Source: Gordonia insulae (GTDB taxonomy: Bacteria; Actinomycetota; Actinomycetes; Mycobacteriales; Mycobacteriaceae). Taken from it: a DNA stretch of 64,000 bases. The stretch spans positions 682,001 to 746,000 of the forward strand of contig NZ_CP033972.1 in the NCBI RefSeq assembly GCF_003855095.1, read 5' to 3'. Below, in pieces: positions 1 to 9,190 of this stretch. A program made the translations under genes and the position numbers. The notes under the pieces were generated by a model, which saw nothing but the letters and a program-made list of their open reading frames with translations, had not been told where the DNA came from and ran no database searches. Numbering within the stretch: the first letter of the stretch is position 1; each line of letters opens with the position of its first letter.

Positions 1-980
1 CCGGGGACGGCGCGCCGTCGGACGCGGGCGAGGAGCACACGCCCGGAACGGGATCCACCTCGCCGGACGACTCCCCGCGCACCGATCCCGACGAGTCGTC
101 CCAGCGGTCGGGCGACGACCGGGAACCGTCCCAGCCCCCGCCGGGCGTGCGATTCGGCACGCCACCGGCCTCCGGCGCCGGCACCCGGGTGCGTCGACTC
201 CGGGTGGCCGGGATCGGTGACGGCGATGACGGCCGACGATCGCGCGCTCGGTCCCGTCGCGGACACACCACTCGCGCAATCGATTTCGCGAACGGTGAGC
301 CGGTCCACCTGTTCGGCACGGTGTTGTCGGCCGCCGAGGGGCATCGGTCGGGAGGCGATCAGGACCGAGGGGGCGGGCCCCGGCCGGTCCGGGTGGCCCC
401 CGGCGATCTGCGGACGGCAGAGCGTATCGGACGCGAGGGCAACCTGGTGGTGTTCGTCGTCGACCTCTCCGGCTCGATGACGGCTCGGCGCCGGCTCTCC
501 GCGGTCAGTGAGATCTGCGTGGACCTGCTCCGGGACTCCTACACCCGACGTGATCGCGTGGCCGTGGTGGTGGCGCGCGGGTCGTCCGCGTCGATCGCGG
601 TCCCACCCACCAAATCCGTCGACATCGCGGTCCGCAGGCTCGCCGAGGTCCGCACCGGAGGTCGCACACCGCTGGCCGAGGGGCTGCTCGCGGCAACGGA
701 ACTCATCGAGCGGGCGGTGCGACGCGAGCCCCAACGCCGGCCGCTGCTGGTCGTCCTCACCGATGGTCGGGCGACCGCGGGCCCCGACGCCGCGCCACGT
801 GCCACCGCTGCGGCAGCCGCCGTCGGCAGGCGCGGGATCGACACCGTCGTGGTCGACTGCGAACAGGGCATGATCCGGCTCGGGATGGCCGCCGACCTCG
901 CCGCCGTGATGGGTGCCCGGTGCCTGCCGATGGACCAGCTCACCGTCGGTGCGCTCGGCCATCCCGGCCGGGCCGCCTGA
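1..980 (+). CDS. Magnesium/cobalt chelatase-like protein, C-terminal VWA part (5' truncated)
   Basis: The reading frame is open to the left edge of the window, so only the C-terminal part of the protein is present. It starts with an acidic, Pro/Ser-rich linker and ends in a von Willebrand A domain. The MIDAS motif DLSGS is encoded at about 462-476, and a TDGRAT segment follows. This is the D-subunit architecture of Mg-chelatase-like AAA proteins. The gene lies immediately upstream of cobO and cobB, the same position as M. tuberculosis Rv2850c, which suggests a metal-insertion role linked to cobalamin synthesis. Whether it inserts cobalt or magnesium cannot be told from this fragment. The AAA domain must lie outside the window. 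Confidence 0.8.
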   Translation, partial: GDGAPSDAGEEHTPGTGSTSPDDSPRTDPDESSQRSGDDREPSQPPPGVRFGTPPASGAGTRVRRLRVAGIGDGDDGRRSRARSRRGHTTRAIDFANGEPVHLFGTVLSAAEGHRSGGDQDRGGGPRPVRVAPGDLRTAERIGREGNLVVFVVDLSGSMTARRRLSAVSEICVDLLRDSYTRRDRVAVVVARGSSASIAVPPTKSVDIAVRRLAEVRTGGRTPLAEGLLAATELIERAVRREPQRRPLLVVLTDGRATAGPDAAPRATAAAAAVGRRGIDTVVVDCEQGMIRLGMAADLAAVMGARCLPMDQLTVGALGHPGRAA

Positions 981-1017
981 CACCCGTTCCACACCAGACC
1001 GATCGGCAGGAGACGAG

Positions 1018-1635
1018 ATGCCGCAGGGAGTTCCGGACACCATCCCCGACGACGGGATGACCACCCGGCAGCGGCGGAATCTGCCGGTCCTGGCCGTGCA
1101 CACGGGCGACGGGAAGGGCAAGTCGACGGCGGCCTTCGGGATGGCCATGCGCGCCTGGAACGCCGGGATGCGCGTGGCGGTGTTCCAGTTCGTCAAGAGT
1201 GCGAAGTGGAAGGTCGGCGAGGAGTCGGCCCTGACCGCCCTCGGCGACGTGCACGAGCAGACCGGACAGGGCGGTCCGGTCGAATGGCACAAGATGGGTC
1301 AGGGCTGGTCATGGTTGCGGGCCAACGCCGATCACGCCGACGACCATGCCGCGGCGGCGCACGCGGGCTGGGCCGAGATCGCTCGGCGACTGGCCGCCGA
1401 GCAGCACGACTTCTATGTCCTCGACGAGTTCACCTACCCGTTGGGCTGGGGGTGGGTCGACACCCATGAGGTGGTCGAGACACTGCGCAACCGGCCGGGC
1501 CGCCAGCACGTCGTGATCACCGGTCGACGCGCACCCGCGGAACTCACCGATGCCGCCGATCTGGTCACCGAGATGCGCAAGGTCGCGCACCCGATGGACG
1601 CGGGACGCAAGGGCCAGAGGGGAATCGAGTGGTGA
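1018..1635 (+). CDS. cobO: Cob(I)alamin/corrinoid adenosyltransferase CobO
   Basis: CobO transfers the adenosyl group of ATP to cob(I)yrinic acid a,c-diamide in the cytoplasm. The 205-residue product has the P-loop GDGKGKST at residues 30-37 and the late motifs DEFTYPL and VITGRRAP typical of the CobA/CobO family. I chose the ATG at 1018 because AGGAG sits at 1009-1013; longer in-frame starts run into the preceding gene. The length is normal for the family. It is followed closely by cobB, so the two are very likely co-transcribed. Confidence 0.93.
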   Translation: MPQGVPDTIPDDGMTTRQRRNLPVLAVHTGDGKGKSTAAFGMAMRAWNAGMRVAVFQFVKSAKWKVGEESALTALGDVHEQTGQGGPVEWHKMGQGWSWLRANADHADDHAAAAHAGWAEIARRLAAEQHDFYVLDEFTYPLGWGWVDTHEVVETLRNRPGRQHVVITGRRAPAELTDAADLVTEMRKVAHPMDAGRKGQRGIEW

Positions 1636-1654
1636 TCGGCGGCGGCGCGACATC

Positions 1655-3094
1655 ATGAGTGGGGTGCCTGCCGTCGTCATCGCCGCGCCCTCGTCGGGGA
1701 GCGGCAAGACGACCGTCTCCACCGGACTCATCGGTGCGCTCCGGGCGGCGGGCCACCGGGTGGCCCCGTTCAAGGTGGGGCCGGACTACATCGACCCCGG
1801 ATATCACGCGGTCGCCGCCGGTGTCGTCGGCCGCAATCTCGACCCGAACCTGGTGGGCGAGGAGCGCGTCGGGCCCCTGTTCGCGGCGGGTTCCGCCGGC
1901 GCCGACATCGCCGTCGTCGAAGGCGTGATGGGTCTGTTCGACGGCCGGATCCTCGACGACGACGCCGGTGTCGCCGACCCGACGGGATTCGGGTCGACCG
2001 CGCACGTCGCACGAACGATCGGTGCCCCGGTGGTCCTCGTCGTCGACGCGGCCGGGCACAGTCAATCGCTGGCCGCCCTGCTGCACGGCTTCGTCGGCTA
2101 CGACGCGACCGTCCGGATCGCCGGCGTCATCCTCAACCGCGTCGGCTCGGCACGACACGAGACCGTGCTGCGTCAGGCGTGCGCCCGGGTCGGGTTGCCG
2201 GTGTTCGGTGTCGTCCGACGCGACCCCGGGTTGCAGGTCCCGTCGCGCCACCTCGGCCTGATCCCAGCGGCCGAGCGCCGCGCGGACGCGGTCCGTGCGG
2301 TGGATGCGATGACCGTCACCATCGGTGCGGCACTGGATCTCCCGGCGATCGTGGCGGCGGCCCGCACCCGTCGTCCCGAACCGGTGACGACATGGTCGGC
2401 GGCCGATGCCGTCGGCGACGCCGCCCGCACGGGTGACGGCGGCCGCCCGCTCGTGGCGGTCGCGGGCGGTGCGGCGTTCACCTTCGGATACGCCGAGCAC
2501 CGCGAACTGTTGATCGCCGCGGGCGCCGACGTGGCCGGATTCGATCCGCTCTACGACCCGTTGCCACCCGGCACCGACGCCGTGGTGATCGGCGGAGGAT
2601 TCCCCGAGGAACATGCCGAGGCACTGTCGGCGAACGAACCACTGCGGGCGGGATTGGCCGCACACGCCACCGCGGGCCGGCCGATCCTCGCCGAGTGCGC
2701 CGGATTGCTCTACCTCGCAACCGAACTCGACGGTCATCCGATGGCCGGTGTGCTCGACGTCGTCGGGCGGTTCGGGCCGACACTCACGCTCGGCTACCGG
2801 GACGCGGTGGCGGTCGGGGACTCCGTCGCGTTCGTCGCCGGCGAACGGGTGACCGGGCACGAGTTCCACCGGTCCACGGTCGGCCCCGGCCCGGGCGCGC
2901 CGGCGTCTGCCTGGGCGTGGCGTGACCATGCCGGGGTCGCCGGTACACACGGCTTCGCGACCACCTCCGTTCACGCCTCGTACCTGCACGTCCACCCGGC
3001 GGGTCATCCCGGGGCGGTCGTCCGGTTCGTCGAGTCGGCCCGATCCGCCGCGACCCGCCGACACGAACGAAATACGTTGGGGGAGAGCGTCTGA
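1655..3094 (+). CDS. cobB: Hydrogenobyrinic/cobyrinic acid a,c-diamide synthase CobB
   Basis: CobB is an ATP- and glutamine-dependent amidase of the corrin ring that amidates the a and c side chains. The 479-residue product has an N-terminal dethiobiotin-synthase-like ATPase domain with P-loop SSGSGKTT (residues 13-20) and a C-terminal class I glutamine amidotransferase domain. The likely nucleophile is Cys348 in the segment ILAECAGLLYL. The start is set at the ATG giving MSGVPAVV, which places the P-loop at the usual distance. The stop codon overlaps the ATG of the next gene (TGATG), so the downstream histidine kinase is translationally coupled to it. Confidence 0.93.
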   Translation: MSGVPAVVIAAPSSGSGKTTVSTGLIGALRAAGHRVAPFKVGPDYIDPGYHAVAAGVVGRNLDPNLVGEERVGPLFAAGSAGADIAVVEGVMGLFDGRILDDDAGVADPTGFGSTAHVARTIGAPVVLVVDAAGHSQSLAALLHGFVGYDATVRIAGVILNRVGSARHETVLRQACARVGLPVFGVVRRDPGLQVPSRHLGLIPAAERRADAVRAVDAMTVTIGAALDLPAIVAAARTRRPEPVTTWSAADAVGDAARTGDGGRPLVAVAGGAAFTFGYAEHRELLIAAGADVAGFDPLYDPLPPGTDAVVIGGGFPEEHAEALSANEPLRAGLAAHATAGRPILAECAGLLYLATELDGHPMAGVLDVVGRFGPTLTLGYRDAVAVGDSVAFVAGERVTGHEFHRSTVGPGPGAPASAWAWRDHAGVAGTHGFATTSVHASYLHVHPAGHPGAVVRFVESARSAATRRHERNTLGESV

Positions 3095-4755
3095 TGCCGA
3101 TGAAGCGGTTGGCGCAGGCGCTGGACGAGCTGACCCGCCAGGGCATCGACGACCCGGCGATCCTCCGCGACCTGCTCGAGGCGGTGCTGGTCGTCGGGCA
3201 GGGACTCGAGCTCGACCGCGCGTTGCAGCGGATCGTGGAGGTGGCATCGCAGGTGGTGGATGCGCGCTACTGCGCGCTCGGTGTTCGTGGACCGGACGGT
3301 GGCCTGAGCGCGTTCGTCTACACCGGCATCAGTGCGACCCAGCGCGCGCGGATGGATCACCTGCCCGTCGGCCGCGGGGTGCTCGGTCTGCTGATCGAGC
3401 AACCGCAGGTGCTGCGGATCCCCGCGCTCGCGAAACATCCGTCATCAGTGGGGTTCCCACGCAATCATCCGCCGATGAACACCTTCCTCGGCGCGCCGAT
3501 CATCGTCCGCGGGTCGGTGTTCGGCAGTATCTATCTGACCGAGAAGCAGTCGGCGCCGGAGTTCGGCGAGATCGACGAGACGCTGGTGGCGGTGCTCGCC
3601 GTCGCGGCCGGGATCGCGGTCGACAACGCCCGGCTGTTCGAGCGCGCCCGCACGCGACATCGATGGATGCAGGCGATCGCGCGCCGGGGCTCGGAACCGC
3701 TGGCCGGGATCGCGTTGGCGGACACCCTGTCCCGCCTGTGCGACGACGTCGCGACACTCACCGACGCGGTCGATGTCTTCATCCTCACCGGCAGGTCCGG
3801 GGATGTCGTGGTGCGCGGCCACACCGGGGCCGCGGTCGCGGCCGGGGATCTGACATTGCCGCTCACCGGGGTTCGTACCGTCCTGCCGGTCGCCGACATC
3901 CCGTCGGAGCTGGTGCGGCATGCGGCTCAATGGGTGACCGTCCAGCCGTTGCAGCGGGCCGCGGGCGCCTTTGGCTGGATCGTGATCACCCACCGCACGC
4001 GCCCGGAGTGGGCGGAGGAGGACGTCTCGGGACTCGCCGGCGTCGCAGAGGTCGCCTCGCTGTCGGTGGTCTACGCGGAACAGCAGCAGACCGCGCGCGA
4101 TCTGGAGGTGCTCGAGGACCGGCACCGCATCGCCCGCGACCTGCACGACCACGTCATCCAGCGACTGTTCGCCATCGGCATGTCGGTGCAGACGATGCTC
4201 GCGGCCTCGGTGTCCGGTCGACGGCTGGATGAGACCGAGGCGGACCGGGCCACGACCGCACGGCTCGAGCAGGTCGTCGTCGACCTGGATCGCACCATCG
4301 CCCAGATCCGTACCTCGATCTTCGATCTGCAGACGGCACCCGGCCAGCACGACACCTCCACCTTGCGTCGGCGTGTACTCGACATCGTCGCCGAGTTGGC
4401 CACCCACGCGCCGATCGCGCCCGGGGTGGCGTTCGCCGGCCCGGTCGACACCGTCGTGCCCGAATCGTTGGGTCCGCACATCGATGCGGTTCTGCGCGAA
4501 GGGTTGTCGAACGCTCTGCGCCATGCCGACGCCGAACACATCGACGTGTCGGTGAGCGCGGACGACGACGTGCTGACCGTCGAGATCGCCGACGACGGAG
4601 TGGGTATCGGCACGGGGGTGGCCTATCGGGGATTGGACAACCTCACCCGCCGCGCGGAGGAGTGCGACGGAGTGTTCGGCATCGTGACCGCCCCACGGTC
4701 CCCGTCGAAATCCGGTGGTACGACGTTGACGTGGTCGGTGCCGCTGTCCGGTTAG
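3094..4755 (+). CDS. GAF-domain sensor histidine kinase, DevS/DosT-like
   Basis: This 553-residue protein resembles the mycobacterial redox/hypoxia sensors DevS (DosS) and DosT. An N-terminal GAF domain covers about residues 35-180 and contains an NHPPM segment with His125, which appears to line up with the heme-ligating His of DevS. A second, less typical GAF-like region follows. The HisKA_3 phosphoacceptor is His351 in RIARDLHDHVIQ, and the ATPase has an N-box (EGLSNALRHA) and a G1 box (DDGVGIG). No membrane segment is seen, so it should be cytosolic. It overlaps cobB, while its probable partner response regulator is encoded on the other strand at 5641-6327. Heme binding is inference. Confidence 0.85.
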   Translation: MPMKRLAQALDELTRQGIDDPAILRDLLEAVLVVGQGLELDRALQRIVEVASQVVDARYCALGVRGPDGGLSAFVYTGISATQRARMDHLPVGRGVLGLLIEQPQVLRIPALAKHPSSVGFPRNHPPMNTFLGAPIIVRGSVFGSIYLTEKQSAPEFGEIDETLVAVLAVAAGIAVDNARLFERARTRHRWMQAIARRGSEPLAGIALADTLSRLCDDVATLTDAVDVFILTGRSGDVVVRGHTGAAVAAGDLTLPLTGVRTVLPVADIPSELVRHAAQWVTVQPLQRAAGAFGWIVITHRTRPEWAEEDVSGLAGVAEVASLSVVYAEQQQTARDLEVLEDRHRIARDLHDHVIQRLFAIGMSVQTMLAASVSGRRLDETEADRATTARLEQVVVDLDRTIAQIRTSIFDLQTAPGQHDTSTLRRRVLDIVAELATHAPIAPGVAFAGPVDTVVPESLGPHIDAVLREGLSNALRHADAEHIDVSVSADDDVLTVEIADDGVGIGTGVAYRGLDNLTRRAEECDGVFGIVTAPRSPSKSGGTTLTWSVPLSG

Positions 4756-4769
4756 GACGTGCCGACGGG

Positions 4770-5603
4770 TCAGTTCTCTGTGGCGCCCCGGGTGGCGGGA
4801 TCCGCGGCAGGTGTCCCGGTCGACGGCTCGATGTGGCGACGTCGGACGACCAGCGTGATCGCCAGCACCGCCATCGTCAGCATCGCGATGCCCGAGATCG
4901 GCCGGAGCGCACCGCTCGTCAGCCCCGAAATCAGCGAGAAGTCCCACAATGCGTGCACGAGAACCGGAACGAGGAGTCCGCTGGTGCGGCGGCGGATGAT
5001 GTAGAAGAAGTAGCCGGCGATGATCGTCGCGAAGACCTGGGCAAAAGCGCTCACGCCCTCGGAGAGGAGATTGGTCGCGTGTGCCACGCCGAAGATCACC
5101 GTCGACCACAGCGCGACCTTCGCCTCGCTGAAGCCGTTGGTGCGCATGCACGTCACACCGATACCGCGGAACATCGTCTCCTCGCCCAGGCCCACGAGCA
5201 GGCACGTGAGCAACAGCATCAGGGTGAACGCGAGTCCGTGGTCGGCGAGCCCGGCGTAGTCGGTGACGGCGAGGATGGACACGATCATGAGGATCGGCAC
5301 CACGATGAGCCAGCGTTGCACCGGGCGGTCGTCGACCCACACCGGTCGCCACCAGCCGAGCCAGGCGACCACCGCATAGACGAGGACCACCGACACCGCG
5401 ACCGGCACCGTCATGGTCCGCCACATCTCGTTGATCGTGGAGGGGGCGGCGTAGTCGGTGTCCAGGCCGCGTCCGAGGAACTTCCCGAGGCCTTGCAAGA
5501 TGATCAGATAGACGATGACCAGACCGACGAACGCGGCGATCCCCAGGTGTCGAACGTGCCCCGGCGTGGCATCGGTGGACGGCGGAACAGTGGGCGTCGA
5601 CAT
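4770..5603 (-). CDS. CPBP-family intramembrane metalloprotease (CAAX protease-like)
   Basis: The 277-residue product has about seven or eight hydrophobic segments and the CPBP/Abi signature EETMFRG at residues 141-147. It also has later conserved His positions (FGVAHATN and VLVHALWDF). This family comprises glutamate-type intramembrane proteases related to Rce1. The substrate here is unknown. I chose the ATG giving MSTPTVPP; a slightly longer start 21 bases upstream is possible. It lies 37 bp downstream of the response regulator on the same strand, so the two probably form an operon. Confidence 0.85.
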   Translation of the reverse strand: MSTPTVPPSTDATPGHVRHLGIAAFVGLVIVYLIILQGLGKFLGRGLDTDYAAPSTINEMWRTMTVPVAVSVVLVYAVVAWLGWWRPVWVDDRPVQRWLIVVPILMIVSILAVTDYAGLADHGLAFTLMLLLTCLLVGLGEETMFRGIGVTCMRTNGFSEAKVALWSTVIFGVAHATNLLSEGVSAFAQVFATIIAGYFFYIIRRRTSGLLVPVLVHALWDFSLISGLTSGALRPISGIAMLTMAVLAITLVVRRRHIEPSTGTPAADPATRGATEN

Positions 5604-5640
5604 GCGTCGACGGTAGCGAAACAACGCGACGAGCGCGTGA

Positions 5641-6327
5641 CTAGCCCGGCTTGCCGTCGCGCAGTCTGGTCGCCATCACCGCGACCTGGGTGCGGCGTTG
5701 CATGTCCATCTTCGCGAGGATGCGCGACACGTAGTTCTTGATCGTCTTCTCCGCCAGGAACATCTGCTGTGCTATCTGCCGGTTCGTCAGGCCGTCGCCG
5801 ATGAGGTTGAAGACCTCACGTTCCTGATGGGTCAGGTCGGCGAGCGGGTCGGTCGCCGAGTCCTTGCCCGCGCGCAGCTTGGCGAGCAGCGCCGCGGTGC
5901 TCCGGTCGTCGAGCAGCGAACCGCCCTGCCCGACAGTACGAACCGCGGCGACGAGGTTGTGGCCCAGGATCTGCTTGAGGACGAAGCCGGAGGCGCCGGC
6001 GAGCACCGCCGCCAGCAGTGCGTCGTCGTCGGCGTAGCTGGTCAGCATCAGGCAGTGCACCGACGGTTCCTGGGCCCGGACGTCGCGACACAGTTCCACA
6101 CCGTTGCCGTCGGGTAGTCGGACGTCGAGCACCGCGACATCCGGCTTGGTCGCGAGGATGCCCACCTTCGCCTCGCCCACGGACGCGGCCTCACCGACGA
6201 TCTCCAGATCGTCGGCGGTGCCGAGGAGGTCGCGCAGTCCTCGACGGACGAGTTCGTGGTCGTCGACCAGATAGACGCGGACCGGTGCGTTCGGGACGGC
6301 CCCCTCCGGTGTGACATCGGCAGGCAT
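5641..6327 (-). CDS. LuxR/NarL-type response regulator, DevR (DosR)-like
   Basis: The 228-residue protein has a receiver domain with the acidic pair in VDDHE, phosphoacceptor Asp68 in [11 protein letters not shown] and Lys118. A C-terminal LuxR helix-turn-helix spans about residues 165-215 and includes LTNRQIAQ and the recognition-helix segment [12 protein letters not shown]. The overall sequence is close to DevR of mycobacteria. The nearest kinase is the DevS-like gene at 3094-4755 on the opposite strand, so a functional pair is inferred although the genes are not adjacent. It is divergent from the desaturase gene, and the shared 150-bp intergenic region holds a DosR-box-like sequence. Confidence 0.88.
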   Translation of the reverse strand: MPADVTPEGAVPNAPVRVYLVDDHELVRRGLRDLLGTADDLEIVGEAASVGEAKVGILATKPDVAVLDVRLPDGNGVELCRDVRAQEPSVHCLMLTSYADDDALLAAVLAGASGFVLKQILGHNLVAAVRTVGQGGSLLDDRSTAALLAKLRAGKDSATDPLADLTHQEREVFNLIGDGLTNRQIAQQMFLAEKTIKNYVSRILAKMDMQRRTQVAVMATRLRDGKPG

Positions 6328-6395
6328 GCCAGAACGGTACCGCAGGTCACCGAGCCCGGGGAGCCATGCGGTTCCGCGACCTGAGACCCATCACA

Positions 6396-6415
6396 TCCGG
6401 GACTTTGGGCTCATT
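6396..6415 (+). promoter_or_regulatory. DosR/DevR-box-like sequence before the desaturase
   Basis: The core GGGACTTTGGGCTC lies at 6399-6412. The left half-site GGGACTTT agrees fully with the mycobacterial DosR box and the right half partly; about 13 of 20 positions match the published 20-bp consensus as I recall it. It lies about 65 bp upstream of the desaturase ATG, in the region between that gene and the divergent DevR-like regulator gene. Binding is inferred, not shown. Confidence 0.45.
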
Positions 6416-6479
6416 TGGACGCCCCGGACCCAGCGCAGAGTGGGTACCGCCCACATACGCGGAACCACGAGGGAGAGCG

Positions 6480-7490
6480 ATGACCAGCCTGATCGGCCCA
6501 CCGGCGGTATCGGACACCGGGATGACCGGCGCGGACCTGCTGCGGGAGTTGCTCCCGGTCTGCGAGACCGAGGTCGAGCGCCATATGAAGATGACCAGGG
6601 ACTGGCACCCGCACGACTACGTGCCGTGGGATGACGGACGAAACTTCGCCGCGCTCGGCGGGGACGACTGGGACCCGACGCAGTCGCAGCTCTCGGAGAC
6701 CGCCAAGGCGGCGATGATCACGAATCTGCTGACCGAGGACAACCTCCCGTCCTATCACCGCGTGATCGCGGACAACTTCAGCCTCGACGACGCCTGGGGA
6801 TTCTGGGTGGGTCGCTGGACAGCGGAGGAGATGCGGCACTCGGTGGTGATGCGCGACTATCTCGTGGTCACCCGCGGGGTCGATCCGGTCGAACTCGAGA
6901 ACATCCGCATGGAGCACATGACCCATGGCTTCGACCCCCTGCCGGCCGACGACGGCCAACGCGACCACAGCTACGACATGCTCTATGCCGTCAGCTACGT
7001 GAGCTTCCAGGAGTTGGCGACCCGGGTGTCGCACCGCAACACCGGAAAAGCCTGCGGCGACCCGATCGCCGATCGCATGCTGCAGCGCGTCGCGGCGGAC
7101 GAGAACCTGCACATGCTCTTCTACCGCAATGTCGTGGCGGGTGCGTTGGACCTGGTGCCCGATCAGACGATGGCCGCGATCTATGCGATCGTCAGCAACT
7201 TCCAGATGCCCGGCGCGACGATGCCGAACTTCCGCCGCAACGCGGTTCTCATCGCCAAGGGCGGCATCTACGATCTGCCGCAACATCTCTCGGAGGTCGT
7301 GATGCCCGTGCTGCGGAAGTGGCGAATCTTCGAGCGGGACGATTTCGGCCCGCTCGGTGAGCACTATCGCGAGCTGCTCGGCGACTTCCTCGAGCAGATG
7401 GACGTCAAGGTGCGCAAGTTCGAGGAATCACGCGAGCGTGCCCTGGCGCGGCAGCGCGCCAGGGGACTCGCCGAGGCGGGCATCCGATGA
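6480..7490 (+). CDS. Acyl-[acyl-carrier-protein] desaturase (DesA2-like)
   Basis: This is a soluble diiron desaturase that introduces a cis double bond into ACP-bound fatty acids. The 336-residue protein shows the expected iron ligand motifs: EDNLPSYH near residue 86, EEMRH near residue 116 and DENLH near residue 207. It resembles mycobacterial DesA2. The start is the ATG at 6480, preceded by GAGGGAGAG; an upstream in-frame extension covers the promoter region and is unlikely. The following small gene overlaps it by 4 bases (ATGA), indicating coupling. A DosR-box-like site lies upstream, suggesting control by oxygen or redox. Confidence 0.9.
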   Translation: MTSLIGPPAVSDTGMTGADLLRELLPVCETEVERHMKMTRDWHPHDYVPWDDGRNFAALGGDDWDPTQSQLSETAKAAMITNLLTEDNLPSYHRVIADNFSLDDAWGFWVGRWTAEEMRHSVVMRDYLVVTRGVDPVELENIRMEHMTHGFDPLPADDGQRDHSYDMLYAVSYVSFQELATRVSHRNTGKACGDPIADRMLQRVAADENLHMLFYRNVVAGALDLVPDQTMAAIYAIVSNFQMPGATMPNFRRNAVLIAKGGIYDLPQHLSEVVMPVLRKWRIFERDDFGPLGEHYRELLGDFLEQMDVKVRKFEESRERALARQRARGLAEAGIR

Positions 7491-7804
7491 CCGTGCTCGA
7501 CATCGGGGTGGTGGCGTCCGGGGGATGCGAGGGATGCGCGTGTGCGGGTTGCGACCGCGACGACGACGCCGAGCCGCCACGAATCGCCGGGTTCGACACC
7601 GCGATCTCCATGGCCGAGGCGGCCGGCTGCGGCAACGTGACCTGGTGGAACACCATCCGCGCGCACGCCGACGATCCGTCGGTCGGGGAGTACGCGGCAT
7701 CCGTGCTGCTCGCCAGGCTGATCCGCTCGTCAGCTCATCGGCTCGGCATCCCGGCCGCCGATGTCTGGACCGCCATCCGCCGCTCGGGTCGGCTGCCACT
7801 CTGA
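7487..7804 (+). CDS. Small Cys-rich hypothetical protein coupled to the desaturase
   Basis: The 105-residue product is not recognised. Its N-terminal third contains four cysteines in CEGCACAGC, a spacing that could hold a metal or an Fe-S cluster, and the rest looks helical and soluble. The ATG overlaps the desaturase stop codon (ATGA), so the two are translated together. A partner or electron-transfer role for the desaturase is only a guess from context. Codon use and composition match the neighbours. Confidence 0.7.
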   Translation: MTVLDIGVVASGGCEGCACAGCDRDDDAEPPRIAGFDTAISMAEAAGCGNVTWWNTIRAHADDPSVGEYAASVLLARLIRSSAHRLGIPAADVWTAIRRSGRLPL

Positions 7805-7829
7805 GACAACGCCCGTGTGGACGGGTCGG

Positions 7830-7835
7830 TAGGCT
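7830..7835 (+). promoter_or_regulatory. -10 hexamer TAGGCT for cysG
   Basis: TAGGCT ends 8 bases before the ATG at 7844 and no Shine-Dalgarno is present, which fits a leaderless or nearly leaderless transcript. Confidence 0.45.
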
Positions 7836-7843
7836 CGTGGGTC

Positions 7844-9118
7844 ATGTCCTCCGGCGTGTCCGACGGTGCACAGCGCGACCGTCCCGAATCCGAATCCTCC
7901 TCCGATGACGGGGTGCAACGCGGTCATTATCTGGTCGGACTCGACCTGTCCGGCCGCAAGGTCGTCGTCGTCGGCGGCGGTTCGGTGGCGCAGCGGCGAC
8001 TGCCCAACCTGATCACCGCGGGAGCCGACGTCCACGTCGTCGCGATCGACCCCACGCCCGCTGTCGAGTCCACCCGCGACGTCACCGTCCATCGCCGCGC
8101 CTATCGGGACGGCGACCTCGACGGGGCCTGGTACGTGATGGCCTGCACCGATGATCCTGCGGTCAACGCGCAAGTAGTCGCCGACGCCGAGACCCGGCAC
8201 ACCTTCTGTGTCCGTGCCGACGACGCCCCCTTCGGCACCGCGGTCACGCCGGCGTCCGGCCGGCATCGGGATCTGCAGTTCGGCGTGCTGGCCGGTGGCG
8301 ACCACCGCCAGTCGGCCGCGCTGCGCGCCGCGATCGGACGTGCCCTGGCCGACGGGTCGCTCGCCGACGGCGACGACGCGCATCACGCCCCCGGGGTGGC
8401 CCTGGTGGGAGGGGGGCCCGGGGATCCCGACCTGATCACCGTGCGCGGCCAGAAACTCTTGCAGCAGGCCGACGTGGTGGTCGCCGATCGACTCGCACCG
8501 CCGCAACTGCTCGCCGAACTCGGTCCGCAGGTGGAGATCGTCGACGCCGCAAAGGTCCCCTACGGACGCTCGATGAAGCAAGAGGCCATCAACGCGGTAC
8601 TCGTCGAGCGCGCGAAGGCCGGGAAGTTCGTCGTGCGTCTCAAGGGCGGCGACCCCTATGTGTACGGCCGCGGTTTCGAGGAGGTGCAGGCCTGCGTCGA
8701 GGCGGGGGTCCCGGTGACCGTGGTGCCCGGCATCAGCAGTCCGATCGCAGCCCCCGCGGCCGCAGGCATCCCGGTCACCCATCGCGGCGTCACCCATGAA
8801 GTGGTGATCGCGTCCGGACACGTCGCGCCGGGTCATCCCGACTCGCTGATCGACTGGCCGTCGCTCGCCCGTCTGCGCGGGACCCTGGTGCTGATGATGG
8901 CGGTGGAACGGGTCGACGCGTTCGCCGATGCGCTGCTCGCCGGCGGCAAACCCGCCGACACGCCGGTGGCGATGATCGAGAACGGGTCGTTGCCGACCCA
9001 GCGGGTCCTGCGCACCGACCTCGCGCACGCCGCGACCACCGCGACCGAACACGACCTGCGACCGCCGGCGATCCTGGTGATCGGCGACGTCGCCGGATTC
9101 ACCGAGCTCGCGGACTGA
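7844..9118 (+). CDS. cysG: Siroheme synthase: precorrin-2 dehydrogenase fused to uroporphyrinogen-III methyltransferase
   Basis: The 424-residue fusion makes precorrin-2 and oxidises it to sirohydrochlorin, feeding siroheme and cobalamin. The N-terminal part (about residues 30-170) is an NAD-binding precorrin-2 dehydrogenase domain with GGGSVAQRR. The C-terminal part from about residue 184 is an SAM-dependent tetrapyrrole methylase with GGGPGDPDLIT and the YGRGFEE region. The same fused gene sits near cobB in mycobacteria (Rv2847c). The ATG at 7844 is preferred to an upstream GTG because of the -10 element just before it. Confidence 0.92.
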   Translation: MSSGVSDGAQRDRPESESSSDDGVQRGHYLVGLDLSGRKVVVVGGGSVAQRRLPNLITAGADVHVVAIDPTPAVESTRDVTVHRRAYRDGDLDGAWYVMACTDDPAVNAQVVADAETRHTFCVRADDAPFGTAVTPASGRHRDLQFGVLAGGDHRQSAALRAAIGRALADGSLADGDDAHHAPGVALVGGGPGDPDLITVRGQKLLQQADVVVADRLAPPQLLAELGPQVEIVDAAKVPYGRSMKQEAINAVLVERAKAGKFVVRLKGGDPYVYGRGFEEVQACVEAGVPVTVVPGISSPIAAPAAAGIPVTHRGVTHEVVIASGHVAPGHPDSLIDWPSLARLRGTLVLMMAVERVDAFADALLAGGKPADTPVAMIENGSLPTQRVLRTDLAHAATTATEHDLRPPAILVIGDVAGFTELAD

Positions 9119-9190
9119 CCGGGCGAACGTCCGGGTCATTCGACCCGGACGACGGTGCTGTGACCGGCAACGCCAACAAGCCAACGGGGA

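Noticed and set aside
3445..5424. Long open frame antisense to the histidine kinase
   Set aside because: Composition and lack of any motif mark it as a shadow of the kinase; it also runs into the CPBP gene in the wrong frame.
6291..6302. Second DosR-box-like TTCGGGAC inside the regulator gene
   Set aside because: Only one half-site matches and it lies within coding sequence near the start codon.
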